Source of the DNA: Symbiodinium natans
Taxonomy: Eukaryota > Sar > Dinophyceae > Suessiales > Symbiodiniaceae
Direction: 5' to 3'
DNA: 64,000 nt
Assembly: GCA_905221605.1 (NCBI GenBank)
Contig: CAJNDS010002408.1
Span: forward strand, 186,001-250,000
The notes under the pieces are model-generated. The model did no database searches, was not told where the DNA came from, and saw nothing but the letters and a program-made list of their open reading frames with translations. Of this stretch, positions 31,339-43,174 are shown in pieces (within the stretch, counting starts at the first letter, position 1; every line of letters begins with the position of its first letter). A program made the position numbers and the translations under genes.

Positions 31339-31850
31339 CTTTATTCTTTTTCGAAGCGAACATGCGAGCGCTGCGTTTGCAATGGGAAGGGGGGGGCTAA
31401 CATCCCCAAACTTAAACCTAAACCCCAAAACCCCCTAAAGCCTAAAAGCCCCTAAGCCCTAAAAATCCCTAACCCTAAAAAAACCGAAGCCCTAAACCCC
31501 AAAAGCCCAACCCTAAACCCTAAAACCCCCTAAAGCCTGAAAAACCCTGAGGCCGAATTCAAAAAAACCTAAACCCTAAAACCCCTAAGCCGTAAACCCC
31601 CAACAAACCCCGCAAGAACCTTAAACCCTAAACCCTAAAAAACCCCTAAACCCTAAATCCTAAAAACCCCCTAAAGCCTCAAGCCCTCAACCCAAAACAA
31701 AACCTGAGCCCTAAGCCGAAAAAATCCTAAACCCTGAAACCCCCTAAGCCCTCAACCTAGAACACCCCAAGACCTGCACCCTAAAAATCCCCAAACCTTA
31801 AACCATGAAAACCCTAAACCCTGAACCCTAAAAGCCCCTTATGTAAATAC
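30640..31850. repeat. Degenerate CCCTAAA (telomere-like) array with poly-C tracts
   Basis: About 1.2 kb of imperfect CCCTAAA words on the plus strand, the complement of the TTTAGGG telomere repeat reported in dinoflagellates and plants. Two long C tracts (about 30850-30880 and 31301-31337) interrupt it. A 449-456 bp unit containing one tract is present twice in tandem. The words are too diverged for an active telomere, so this is interstitial. Confidence 0.85.
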
Positions 31851-32034
31851 AGCAAACCTTGCTGCTCGAGCGCAAGTGATAAATTTGTTACCATAGGTCT
31901 GTATAGGGATCTATCGACGCCTCTCATAAGGGGGGGGGGGGGAGACTTAGTAGACCTATCTTGAATAAAATGTGTCTTGGGGGAACCCCTAAACCTCAAC
32001 CCTAAAAGCACAGCCTTAAACGTATCATGTTAGC

Positions 32035-32145
32035 TTAGGTTAGGTTAGTGGGGTTGGGTTAGGTTTAGGCTTAAGCTTAGGCTTAGGCTTAGGCTTAGGT
32101 TTAGGCTTGGGTTTAGGTTTAGTTAGGTTAGGGTAGGTTAGTTTG
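32035..32145. repeat. TTAGG/TTTAGGC repeats, G-rich strand on plus
   Basis: Imperfect TTAGGC, TTTAGG and GGTTAG words in the orientation opposite to the array at 30.6-31.85 kb. Confidence 0.8.
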
Positions 32146-32746
32146 GCTTGTGTTGGGGTTGGGCTCTTCTGTCCTTGCTCGCCCAGTCCAGGCTCCGCAA
32201 CGGCCCGACAGTGAGAGAGACCGATGTAAAGGCATGGCTGTCCATGCATGCTGATTCAAACCTCGCTGTTTTCTGATTCGTTCCTTGCTGTTTTCTGAAC
32301 CATGGGTGCGTGATTCATGGTCTTGTTTTCCGCTTTAGGAAAGCATCCACTATGAGCATTTCCAGGTGCCGCGCTCGCACTTTTGGGTTTTCCTCACAGG
32401 AGGCTTTGAGTGTTAGCCCTTGGGCGGTTTCCGCGAAATTTAAGGTATTCAAGGAATTTGAGGTATTTTAGGTATTCAGGGCGACTTAGGCCATTTGCAC
32501 ATGTTGGTGGACTTTCGTCTGTGCAGCTTCGGCGCCAAAATATTTTTTGAGCGGTCCAGTAGTTACCAGACGGTGGGGGCAGGGGAGGTTGTGTTGTCAT
32601 ATTGTTATTGTTGTGACTGTTACGTTGTTGTTCAGCATCCCCACCACCACCACCATCATCATCAATCTTTGAACAGATTTGGAAACGAACGCCCTTGCCC
32701 CAAACGCCACCAGCAACCTCTTCTTTGGCAGAACTGAATCCTACAT

Positions 32747-32847
32747 GGTCAGTTCTCTAAACTGTGGTCCCTTATTGGGTTCCCTAAATATTAGGGGCCA
32801 CCTTGCAATAGTGACCCCAAACAGGACCATCCCTTAAAGAAGTGACC
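32747..32847. mobile_element. Foldback (MITE-like) element, diverged
   Basis: About 101 bp with imperfect inverted ends: GGTCAGTTCTCTAAA on the left, TTAAAGAAGTGACC on the right. The left end resembles that of the element at 43661-43762. No clear target-site duplication remains. Confidence 0.5.
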
Positions 32848-33214
32848 GAATCGAATTTCAGGGTTTATACACCAAAACCATCCAAAACCCTACCACCGGA
32901 ACCCCAACACAATCCTCACCCCCGCTTTCTCGACTGGCTAAACTAGCGGCTAAACTTGCTGTAGGGCGGAAAACCCAAAAAAAAACTTGTAGCCGATCCA
33001 CCACCATGTGGGCATTACTCAATATAGGAGTACCTGTAGTATGCCCCAAGTACCATGATCCTTTTTCAAGCCTTTTTCCAGGAATCCCCTACAAGGACAC
33101 CCCTTTTTCGGAAACCCCCACATCGGTCCACGCCTCGTCGCGCTTGCGGCCGCACTTCCGACAGAACAGCGAGTCGTCCAGGTACGCGTTGCCACAACCC
33201 GGGCAGTTGGTCTT

Positions 33215-33385
33215 CTGACAGGTTAGGGTTTAGGGTTTAGGGTTTAGGGTTCAGGGTTTGGGGTTTAGGGTTTAGGGTTTAGAGTTTAGGGTTTAGGGTT
33301 TAGGGTTAGGGTTTGGAGTTTGGGGTTTGGGGTTTGGGGTTTAGGGTTTATATAGGGTTTAGGTTTAGGGCTTAGGGGGCTTGAT
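33215..33385. repeat. TTTAGGG telomere-like array
   Basis: About 170 bp of TTTAGGG repeats with a few variants (TTTGGGG, TTCAGGG), G-rich strand on plus. It is the least diverged telomere-type array in the window. Confidence 0.9.
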
Positions 33386-33777
33386 GTTGGGATGTTGCCC
33401 CCTTATACTAACAGTCCTTAATAGGGATTATAGTGCCCCCCCTTCCCTTAGACTCCCCTTCTGTTTTGGGCATTGGATCGTGCTTCTGCCACATTCCCAC
33501 ACGCACGTTCCACTTTACAAGTTCGGCCAGCCATCAACGAGGATATCACTCATTTGCATTGGAACAAAAGGTTTGTTCCGACCCTGACAGCTCCATAGAA
33601 CAGCCTTTAACTGCTGCTGCATGAGCCCAGATAGAAAACTTGGCAAGTCGAGTTCTATGCGTCGCGCCGGATTCCCTTGATCTCAATTTGCCGTTTGGGG
33701 TCTCCGCCGGCAAAATTATGTTTTATTGGAGCTGCCTTGGGGTCGAGGCCAAGGACGTCAGGAGCTGTACAGGTTCA

Positions 33778-33856
33778 TCTAATGAATTCCACACCATCCA
33801 AGGCTAGGTTTTGGAGTTGGGGGCAATGAATCCCACACCATCCAAGGCTAGGTTTT
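33778..33856. repeat. Tandem duplication of a 29-bp block
   Basis: The block CACACCATCCAAGGCTAGG and its flanks occur at about 33780-33808 and again at 33827-33855. Confidence 0.8.
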
Positions 33857-33989
33857 GATAAACAAGTGATGACCAGTGAACCGCTGCGACTGGTGAGATC
33901 TGGCGATCGGCGATCACCTGCCCATGCAGTCGTCGGAAGTGCCTCCCAGCACACGTGTGCCCGTTCGGCTCTTGCGCTACGCCTTTTCA

Positions 33990-35018
33990 CTCCGCTGTGT
34001 CGAAGCGGGGACAGCAAGGCCAACAGCACGGGAGCGGTGGCAAGGACGGGGTCAGCTGCAAGCGCCGACAGGGCGGGTCACTATTCACAAGGTGCAGTCG
34101 GGCCTTGAACCGTGTGAGCACATCATCTGAGGAACCTTCTCGTCGGCCGTGGCATACTCGCACAACCAGCAACGCGACCAACTCAGCTTCGGTAAACTGC
34201 TGAACCCTGAATTGCCCTGACCAACGCAAGTCAGTACCCCCACAGCTGGCATCATTAAGAACCATTCTCCGCCAACCACTTCCGACTTTGGGATGCGCTT
34301 CTTGCACAGCCCAAAACCCAAACTGCCAGTGGCTGCCCGGACCCCGCGACTGGCCCAGCCCCGTGCGCTTTGAAGACAGACTAGTTTACGGGAAGCGTTT
34401 GAAGATGTGTGAAGATGTCTGAAGTCTGTGGTTAAGATCAACGGCACACTCTCTACAAGTAGTACTCTCTGTGGCAGCTTGCACACTATTTGCACACTGC
34501 TGGTGCAGCAACTGCCAAAATGAGGGCAGCACACGCACTGAGCATTGCTGAGCCATGAGAGCTCTTATGTGCCATGAATATGAAAGCTGAAGCACCTTGC
34601 TGTTGGTCGTTCCGACGTCTTTTGCTTCCTTGGTGTCAAGCCTCCAGGTCTTAATAGGTCTTGAAACAGAAGCCTACTCTTCGGAAATTGAAAGCACGAG
34701 CATAGGCTGAGCTGACCCTTCAGAACCATTCAGAATCCCAAATGAAAGGGACGAAAGCTGCAATGTGCTCCTCTGCCGCTTCTTCCTCTGCGCAATAACT
34801 TTTGATCGCAGCGGCAAAGCAGCCTTGACCAGGGCTGTGCCGAGATCACGAGCGCTTCTCACAAGCTGTGATGTAGCGTATGCTTTGCATCGAAACGGAG
34901 CCTTCGGAAGCATCAGAGGTGACACGGACACTCTCTCCTGACTGTCAGCAGAAGTGTGGACCTCGGCACTGAGAATCGGCATTGGACACTGCATGCGATT
35001 TGCCTTTCCAAATGACAA
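33990..35018 (-). CDS. Candidate multi-exon gene, unidentified
   Basis: Three minus-strand segments read well. 35018-34674: SPLMLPKAPFRCKAYATSQL, then VKAALPLRSKVIAQRKKRQR, ending in ISEE and a stop, a basic segment that could bind nucleic acid. 34595-34450: SVRVLPSFWQLLHQQCANSV. 34290-34010: LRWSGQFRVQQFTEAELVAL then GSSDDVLTRFKARLHLVNSD. The stop after the first segment suggests more than one gene. A competing frame at 34330-34085 is also open. No domain recognised. Confidence 0.3.
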
Positions 35019-35369
35019 AAAAGAAGCTGCCTCACATCACCCTCTAGATCGGCTCGCCTTCTTCCTCTTCTTTTTTCTGTGCTTCTGTACCTTCCAGGCA
35101 CAGATTCAGAAGTTTGCTACGACAAATGCCGCCGCGCAACCTGGCTGCCCAACGCAGCGACTATGGCACGGACATGGTTGGATCCCTTGTCGTCCGGTGT
35201 GATCTGCGAGCTTGCCTGAAGCAAGGCGAAAGCTGACAAACCACATGGAGCATGCATCAAAGTGAAAAAACACGCTCAGGGGGAAGAAGTGACGAAGCGC
35301 GATACCTCTACCTCCTGTCTGATTTTGTCTCAAGGCCCATGGAGACAATGGTCAGGAGTTACTCTTGTC

Positions 35370-35869
35370 GAGCTTCTGCTCCGTCGGGTATATTCCACCC
35401 AGCAAGCAATAGACGTTCCGGATTTGATTAGCTGCCGGCACAGCCTCGTCAGGAAGTAGCAATCGCGGAGCTGTGGAGTTGCTGCACCTCCAAGCATGAG
35501 GCCGGATTTCGGCCCATCTTTGACCCACCAACGGACCCACCAGCAGAGCACGCAATACAAAGCGACAAAACATGCTGGCAACCGCGTGTAACATGCTGTA
35601 TGACAACAGAAGTACAACCTAGCACAATGTGTAAACCTAGTCTAAGCATGTCTAAGCATTGTTTGGCTTTCATTCTCTGTGATGTGAAAGGCCAAGACCT
35701 CCAAGTACTCTAAAACGATGGCGGGAACCAGGCAGCAACAAATGACCGAAATGCGTGAGTTGAATCTTTCGAAGTTGGCCGAACAGCACGGAAACCATAC
35801 ATTTCCTGCGTCTGTGGGTGTGACGACAACTCGCGAATCCTGAATATACGTGCAGCAAGGAGTTTGCAC
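35370..35869 (-). CDS. Candidate exons, unidentified
   Basis: Two minus-strand segments: 35850-35650 with QDSRVVVTPTDAGNVWFPCC then VPAIVLEYLEVLAFHITENE, and about 35470-35355 with DEAVPAANQIRNVYCLLGGI then YPTEQKLDKSNS. Both read like conserved protein but no family is recognised. Confidence 0.3.
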
Positions 35870-36433
35870 CTCACTTTTGGACCATGTACGTGCATTATCC
35901 GTCTCTTATTCGTTGAAAGTGCAAACTTGAAAAATGAGACGCCTTGGATTCCTCTGGATGTTGCTGATCTTTCTGGCGAAGCACATTGTGCACAATGGAA
36001 CGCCACGTCGCCAAGCTCACTATGTTTCAATTTCTCAAGCTGGAGGCCGGGGGTGGATTGACCCATACATACCCATGGTATATGTCCACCATCGACCGTG
36101 CATAGAAACCAATGTGTTGCAGCAAGACCGAGTGGGTTGCAACATTCGGCCTCTGCTTGCGATGGCCGAATGATGATTCCGTGCATTCTTTTTGCATTCT
36201 TTTGCCCACCCCTTCCCTCTGGCTGGCACTCATGCCCGACGGAACGTGCTGGCTCTAAGACTCTACTTGCTGCCAGCATAAGGGAGAAATACCATACAAC
36301 GACATCAATTACTGTACATGAATCTACAAGCCATGTGCACGCGGTTCTTGGGCCATGGATGTCTGGCGTTTGGCCCATGCTCCCTCTTTTACGAGCAAAG
36401 GAGGGCAGGCACCGCGATTCAGCCGGCCAGCCG

Positions 36434-36550
36434 GATTTCCCCCCCCCCCCCCCCAGCCCCGCCCCCCTGCGCCCCGCCCCCTGCGCTATGAAGTTTCAAG
36501 ACCATCATGAAAGCAAGATCCTTTTCGGGGAGGGGGGTGGGGGTGCAAAT
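36434..36550. repeat. Poly-C tract and G-rich stretch
   Basis: About 15 C in a row near 36440, followed 90 bp later by a G-rich stretch and the words ATCATGAAAGCAAG and TGCAAATGTC. It loosely resembles the layout around the C tracts of the 30.8 and 31.3 kb repeats. Confidence 0.5.
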
Positions 36551-37119
36551 GTCTTGTGCAAATACACTGTGATTATTAATCCTTGTTTTCTGAAAGACAA
36601 AAGCCAAACTGGCACGATGTCAGGTGTTGCTTGTCTTTTGGTGAATGTTTAGGGTGCCAAGTGTTGCTTGCTACAGTAATCCTGACTCTAGGTCGCCATT
36701 TTACCAAAACCGTTGGCATTTCAGCCTGAGATTGGTCGTCCAATATAGTCTCACCAGGATTCTCTGTGATTGCGAGTCCATAAGAGTTTACTCGAAAATA
36801 TTAGTACACTCTTCATGGGCCAACACCTTGAACCTGCATGGAAAGTTATAGCAAGGTTTCTCTTCATCAAAATGAGCCCTCTGATAATTTGCTGATACAT
36901 GCAAGAAGAGTCGGCGCTTCTTTGAGTTAGTCAAGCTCTCTTCTCCAAACAATGAGATTGTCTAAATGCAAACAGAGCAAGCTCTCGTTTCGTATTAAGG
37001 ATGCTGGGGCATGTTCGGTTCTGCTGCTTGGGTAGGATTTGATAGACTGCTAACAACTTAGCTTTGATCTCTCTCCCTTGCTGAATCTCATATAAACCGC
37101 ATGCCTGATCCGGTTCTCA

Positions 37120-37673
37120 AGCACTTCAACCATGTCGTAGAGGGCCTGATGCTATACTTATGGAAGCTCAACACGAACTCAGCAAGCATCTGGGCATGTT
37201 GCTTCTCGATTCTTCTGTGTTGCTGCACCATTCGCAGCAGCTTCCAACCTGCAGTAGCAGCCACAGGATGTCACCCTCGCGGAATTCCACGCTGGGAGAA
37301 AGCCCGCGGCAATCTCTGGCCCAGTTGCTTCAGCAGCTCATCTGGCACCCTAGAGGCTGTGCCGCTATGACCCCACTGCCATCAGCTCACATGCCCTGTG
37401 AACAGCACACTGCCGAGCCTTCCAAGCACATTCTCATGGACGCTTCGAACCTTCTTCCAGGAGGCTGCGCTCGAACGTCGGACGAAGCTGCTTCAGTAAG
37501 GCAGGGGCGAGACCCTCAACATACGAACCCTCTGCCAAGCCGATGAATGGTTCGAGGAGTGCCAAGATCACCTGCAAAAGCTCTTCAGTCCAACAACGAG
37601 GAAGAGAGCTGCGAAGAGAAGAGAGAGGATCGGAAAAAGAGAAGGATCGAAGAAGAGGATCGGCGAAGAGCAA
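37120..37673 (-). CDS. Candidate multi-exon helical protein gene
   Basis: Minus-strand segments: about 37590-37445 with EELLQVILALLEPFIGLAEG and LKQLRPTFERSLLEEGSK; about 37345-37275 with DELLKQLGQRLPRAFSQRG; about 37245-37150 with MVQQHRRIEKQHAQMLAEFV. All are amphipathic-helix-like and in different frames, as expected of exons. Plus-strand frames are open here too but are low-complexity. No family recognised. Confidence 0.32.
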
Positions 37674-38550
37674 GAAAAAAAGCGTCGAAGCTCAGAGCAG
37701 GCCTGGGGAGCCGCCTTTGGGCTCTGCTCCAGCTGAGGTTGGAGCTCATCCCAAAGCACTCGGGTCAACTGCCGCACAGAGCACACAGAGTCTCAACGGC
37801 ATCTCAGCGTGTCTCTCGAAAAGGAAAGTCAGCTGTGCACAAGATGACTTGACGGGGCCTGCATGATGATCCCAACACTGGAAGCACTATTTGTGCGGTG
37901 TGGGGCAGGCCTGCTTGCAAGTCGCCACTTTTTGCAAACTGTGTAACTCTGCACAGAGAGACCGCAAGCGTGCCGTAGGAGGACTTCCGCGCGATCCTTG
38001 ACCTTCACGAGAACATTCATTGCACCCTGCCTGGTTTGCATCTTGCCTGCTGCTGACAAACAGATAAAACATGACCTCCTGCATTTGCCAGCCATTCATC
38101 CGCAGGTCCTCGGCCACACAACTTTTCATGCTGCGCGTGGACCCACCTCTTGGGACCTTTTGACGCCCTCCAGTCCACGGACCCCACCACCGCTTTACGC
38201 ACAACTCGGGCCTTAGCCCGTTACATTGGCAAGGGGCTGCGGTAACTGTATGGCAAACCTGCATGACGTGTCGGTGCGCTCGGCTATGCAATGTGCAAGG
38301 CTCAAGCTTAGCAGCTTAGACAGGGAATGGACAAGACTTTGTTGCACCAGCTCCGCTTTCGCGCAGATGCTTCTTTTGGGAGGCTCGGGTGCCGGGGAGG
38401 GGAACGTCCGGGCCGCAAATGCCTCAAATTATCTCTTGCCGCCGCAGCGGCCAGTCGAACTCCCAGAAGGAAAGGAATTGCACACACAATGTTGCAAGCA
38501 TCATCTACAGGGGTCGCTGCACGCGTTCTGGTTGCTCAGAAAGCAAGCAT

Positions 38551-39640
38551 TCATGCTTCGTCTTCTGGATGCGCATTAGATTCAGAAACCCTCCTCACTC
38601 CGTCTTCCATTTCTCTCCCCTGAGCCACACAAAATTCGATCAGTGTTGGATTGCCTGGTGGCCAGATTGCGTCGGGCTCTGAAACCCCCGAGACATTTTG
38701 CATGGAACGTTCCATGCGCCTGAGGTTCTTGACGCAGCATTTACGCAACCATTTGCCTCGACTGTTACGTGCATTTTCGGCCTTGACATTGCCCTTGATT
38801 GCAGGGGCGGCCTATTGAAATAAAACAAGATCTCATCGTATATCTCACGTCTGCGATCCCCACACAATCCAGTCCAGACCTTGATTGGCCAGAGCGGCTA
38901 CACAAGCCAAAACAGAAGATCCATGTCGGATCAAGCGGTTTTCCCTCGAGACTTGCTTGTGCATCGTGTCTTGAGCTCATAATCACAGCTACATAGTTAG
39001 TTATGTTAGTTAACTGCTCGCAACAACTGCCACACGAAGGGTCTGAACGTCTTGAAGGGTAGTCTCGGCACGCGTGTTGTTGCATCTTGTATGCGAGAGG
39101 GGCTTCAGTATGCACATGTGTGCACTGTGCACTGGTAAGGCTTCAGCTTTAAAGATTTCTGCCAGAACAATTCGAAGCAGCAGCAGGTATTTGTTGACCT
39201 GAGTTGAGAAGAGCTGTGACGTCTCCTGCCAGCAACTGAATTTCCACACGCCTGCCCATTTTTCAACCGACGGCACATGCTCCAGCTGCTCCAGTATGAC
39301 ATCGGACTGTACAAACCAGAGCGACTAAATCATTCCCCAGAAAGTTCCAGCAATTTGCAGAAGCTTTGGCAAATTGCTGCTGCAGCACTGCTGCCTAGTG
39401 CAAGCAGATCGGGAAATGCTACTGTCACCTGCTGGCTGCTAGCTATGCATGGCTACGTTCGACATCCCAGGCTCAAAGAATGCAGCTTTAGACTATGGTG
39501 GAAGACCTTGTCACCATGGCAACCGCCTCGTCACTCAAACCTGCCTCCTCCGCCTCTCTTTTCTTGCAAGCTTGATGCACTCGCTGTGCCAAATCCTGGC
39601 ATCAGTTTTCACCATGTCATGGTGCTTGTGTAGCAGTGTG
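38551..39640 (-). CDS. Candidate multi-exon gene, partly spliced by eye
   Basis: An exon ending at 39541 has KTDARIWHSECIKLARKERR followed by a GT donor. A second exon, 39306-39133 (58 codons), starts after TTTGTACAG with SDVILEQLEHVPSVEKWAGV, has NKYLLLLRIVLAEIFKAEAL and ends at a GTGCAC donor. A third segment near 38740-38555 reads NLRRMERSMQNVSGVSEPDA and VAQGREMEDGVRRVSESNAH to a stop. Another possible piece near 38850-38810 has RRREIYDEILFYFNR. Unknown family; mixed helical and acidic. Confidence 0.38.
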
Positions 39641-40251
39641 GCATGTAACTCGCATCATGAGCGAAGCTTTGAGCTGCTTGCCCCAAAGCTGAGATAGATC
39701 GACCGTATCAAAAAACATCAAAACATTGCAACAAACAAATTGCATTCAGAGCACTCCAAGCCCATGCACTCTCTGCCAATTGCGCAGATCGCAACTCAAC
39801 ATATACCATGCAATCACCCATGTTTCATCTACTTGACAATATCAGGGTAAGAACACCTGCCAGAGACAGTATCCTTGAACGAAAAATGACGAAAACGTAG
39901 CAAGCTCATTGCTACGGTAGAGTAGCACGAGCCATGAGAAGTATCAACGGGGTGATGATGCGTTGTGTGTAAGGGGCGCCGCGTATGCAAGCCATGAACA
40001 TCCGAATTAGCTTAGGCTTTGTCCGGAAGCCTAAACGAAGTCACGTAGACTCACGGAATTCGCCTCGGCTTCCTGCCGAGAAGCGTTTGGAACAAGCAGA
40101 CACGGATCCGGTCTCCTTCCCCACCCCAACCCTTCTCCCCGTTTGGGACCCCTGGGACCCGCGGCCATCGTGGCAGCGGGACACAGCAACCGGGCTGTCG
40201 AGTCTCAAAGGAGCAAAAGGCTGCAAGAGGTGACAGGCGTCTACTCTGCAT

Positions 40252-40629
40252 CTACTGGCAGCAACCAGTTTTTGGAATCAACCGTCGCTGCAATCTCTCC
40301 GAGGCTTTTATGGAAGAAGCCCAGGAAAGCAAAAAAGTAAACATTAACATGACATTATGGCTGCATACATGCTGCCAATTGCTAATTGCGAACTTGCAGC
40401 TCGCAAAAACAGCAGAAGCAAAAACAGCCACAAGAGCAACACAGGCAACCGCAGCAGCGACCACAGTGTAAATGTAGTCGGTAAAACGGACGATGAATGA
40501 CAACCAAGAAACATGAAAGAACACAAGCATGACACCGCTCAGTTTCAACGGACAGGTCCTGCTCGGTCTTGGAGCGCTGCAAAGGAATGGGATTATCTTC
40601 CCGCGGCGTCTCCATCGCCTGTACTCCAC
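40252..40629 (-). CDS. Possible membrane-protein exon
   Basis: The minus strand reads SGVMLVFFHVSWLSFIVRFT, then a long hydrophobic stretch (YTVVAAAVACVALVAVFASA), a second hydrophobic segment (NVMLMFTFLLSW) and a basic end (ERLQRRLIPK). The plus strand is also open around it, so strand assignment is uncertain. Confidence 0.22.
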   Translation of the reverse strand: MEYRRWRRRGKIIPFLCSAPRPSRTCPLKLSGVMLVFFHVSWLSFIVRFTDYIYTVVAAAVACVALVAVFASAVFASCKFAISNWQHVCSHNVMLMFTFLLSWASSIKASERLQRRLIPKTGCCQ

Positions 40630-40769
40630 AGTCCATCACAGTCCAGAGCCAAATTGATCAAGAACACAAACGATCACACGACGCTAAACTTCGTCAACCT
40701 CTGGGCCACCGCACTCCAAAGCCAAAGCTTGGTCGTGAAGACATCTGACTCAAGTGCTGACCGGCGAAA

Positions 40770-41134
40770 TGCCAGGGTGTCCGCACAAAGGACTGCAGCG
40801 CACTGTAGTCCTCACGAATTTGGCAACAGCACAGCTTCAGCAAAAAGAGAACGCCGCTCTCCGCGCGGAAGAAACAAAACAGCTGGTGCCCAACGGTGCT
40901 AGCAGCGCACTAAGATCTCTGAACCGCACGCATGCCCAAATCCGGACCGGGATTTCGACGAAAAACGGCTACACTACACGCAACTCGCAACATCAACGTT
41001 CGCATTGTAGACTTGTCATGCTCCTGCCTATTCTGGACTTCTCCGCTGTTCGATGCTTCTCAACGAGTCGAACTCTTCGCAATCGTTCCATGTTTTGCGG
41101 CCGCTTGCCCGCGTTTCATGCAACCGAGCAATAA
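40770..41134 (+). CDS. Possible plus-strand coiled-coil exon
   Basis: The plus-strand frame reads TVVLTNLATAQLQQKENAAL then RAEETKQLVPNGASSALRSL, a plausible helix. A plus-strand segment at 40020-40230 (VRKPKRSHVDSRNSPRLPAE) may belong with it. This would be against the strand bias of the window and could be chance. Confidence 0.2.
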
Positions 41135-41891
41135 AGTTAGGCCTCAGGCTCCTCAGACCGAGGGCTTGCTAAGCTCTGGAGCAGGCCCCATCTTGCCCCA
41201 AGCATAGTTCAAGTCAGATTCGATCCCTCGGCGATCCTACGAGGTAGGAGCACGGGTGCAAAGGGGGCTATGCATCTTGCTGCAGTCCCCGACCATCGAT
41301 TTGGCGGTTTGAAACCAAAGGTGCCTTTGGGCCACCAGGCCTCAGGCCACCCTTCCGAGTGCACAAAGTCACAAAGTCATGTAGGAGCCCAAAGGCTTTT
41401 TGGCTTCTTTTGCACATGGTCACCGCGCTGATGGGAACTCAAAACGAGGTCGGCGCGCAAAACCGCCCCCCTCAGGAAACTGTTCATGCCACTGGTTCCA
41501 TGACCTTGTACGCAGAAGCATAAGGTCCAGCAGAGGGAAAGCCGATCTCTGGGAAGCATCATAGGCGTCCTTTCTTGAAGGAATGCGTGTGCTCAGTATC
41601 AGCTAATCCTCAGCTCCGAACCCGACTAGATGGAGTTCGTCCCGCCAATGTGTGAAACCGATGCAGCCCTTCGCTGCCCTTTCATTTTACAAGATCCACA
41701 GCATTCCACAGCTAATCTGTGGTCAGCCTGCCAAGGTCACTGTACGGAAGATTGTCAACCACCGAGCAGCTTGGCTACGCTTGGTTGGAATGTCCAAAGG
41801 GCATCCTCACCACATCACATTATGACAAATGCTTCGGGAACGTAGCCCCGTTAGCCTGTGGCAGAAGCAGCCAGTGATGCATCTACTGCCC

Positions 41892-43174
41892 TCACCATGC
41901 ACGACTGCGCCCAGCCTGAATAATTCCAACCTGAGCAGGTTCGATCTGAGCTGCACAAAAGATACCTCGGAACTAACCTGTGTTGTTCTGACGGAACTGA
42001 GGCAAAGGCTATAACACCAAACAGCCCCAAGGCGCTGCCAAAAATTTCGACAATCAGCATCTTGACCTTAGGCGACAGTGACTCTTGTCAGAACATTCTG
42101 AACATTGCGTGAAGATTGTGCTTGCACCTTCGCCTCGGAGCATTTACAAGTGAGAGAAAAGGCAGAAGCTCCCTCACAACATCTCACAACCCCATGCTCA
42201 GGCCATCTCAAAGAGCTCCGGTCGCTGAGCATCACCCAAAGCACACCCGCTGCCGGAGACACCAACGCAAATCCCACCTCAGTGTTGGAGAATCGGCATG
42301 TCATGGCATATCTGAATCCTGACTCCGCAAAGTTCTGTGCAGATGTGTGCAGCTAGGCAGCAGAACAGGTTTGACAAGCCAACGGACAAGCCGACACAGA
42401 ACATGCACCAGCCTTCAAGGAAGCTGCCCATGGGCCCATGGGCTATCGGCCAAAGCTCCGTGACTCTCGCTGACTCTCAGTCTCTGGGGGGGCGTGGCCT
42501 GCCACCATTGTCTGCGCCTGCCACGACTTCGGCTGCGGCTATCTGAGCTATCTTGAGCTGGCATCGCCTTGACTAAGCCTGGACCCTGTCTCCTACTCTC
42601 GTTTCTTATCGCGCGCGACAAGGTGTAAAGGGAAGCTGAGGCAGCCTGCCAACCTTTCGGCTGCGATGGCACATCAAAAATCTCAGAGCCCTCGATTTTG
42701 TTGGCCATGATAATTGCAATAATGACCTTTGCTTCGCAATCGCAGCATCTTGCCGGACCTGACTGAGTTGCGCTACCGGTTCCTCTGCTGCAGACGAATT
42801 GCGCCATAGATAGCCACGGCTTCGCAGAAAATGATGCTAACCAAGTTCTTGGAGCCTGAGATGCCATTCATGTCGATGCTTCTTCAATCACCTGGCGCCC
42901 TTTGTGCATAAGCCCCAATTCCCCGAATTCCTCTCGGATGAGGTGCTAATCCGTGGCGCCTTGATCCCTGCGCCCACGATGCTTGACCCAGTCAAGAAGA
43001 TGCCCCATGCCGCACCTTCACTCAAGAACTGTCGTTTCAATTGCTCAAATTTGCACAATTTGCGCATAATTTCACGCAGGATCTGCAAAAAAACAGGCCG
43101 GCTTCCTGGCCTAGAACTGAGATGCCCAGCGCAATCGCAATGCCCATGTATGACCACATGTACGGACTGATGGC
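41892..43174 (-). CDS. V-type H+-ATPase proteolipid subunit c'' (Vma16/ATP6V0B family), eight exons
   Basis: A subunit of the proton-translocating V0 ring in acidic-compartment membranes. Exons: 43174-43111, 43015-42947, 42855-42803, 42726-42654, 42412-42362, 42277-42210, 42066-42010, 41930-41892. All eight join in phase to 157 codons and a TGA. The product contains ISPYMWSYMGIAIALGISVL, GAAWGIFLTGSSIVGAGIKA, SKNLVSIIFCEAVAIYG, VIIAIIMANKIEG, FCVGLSVGLSNLFCGICVG, SGSGCALGDAQRPELF and VKMLIVEIFGSALGLFGVIV. These are the family's membrane helices, including both helix glutamates (FCEA and IVEI). Donors are GC five times, GA once (42209) and GT once (42653); every acceptor is AG. The N-terminal exon or exons are missing; a segment near 43310-43250 is a possible candidate. 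The loop before SVGLSNL is shorter than in animal or plant relatives. Confidence 0.92.
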
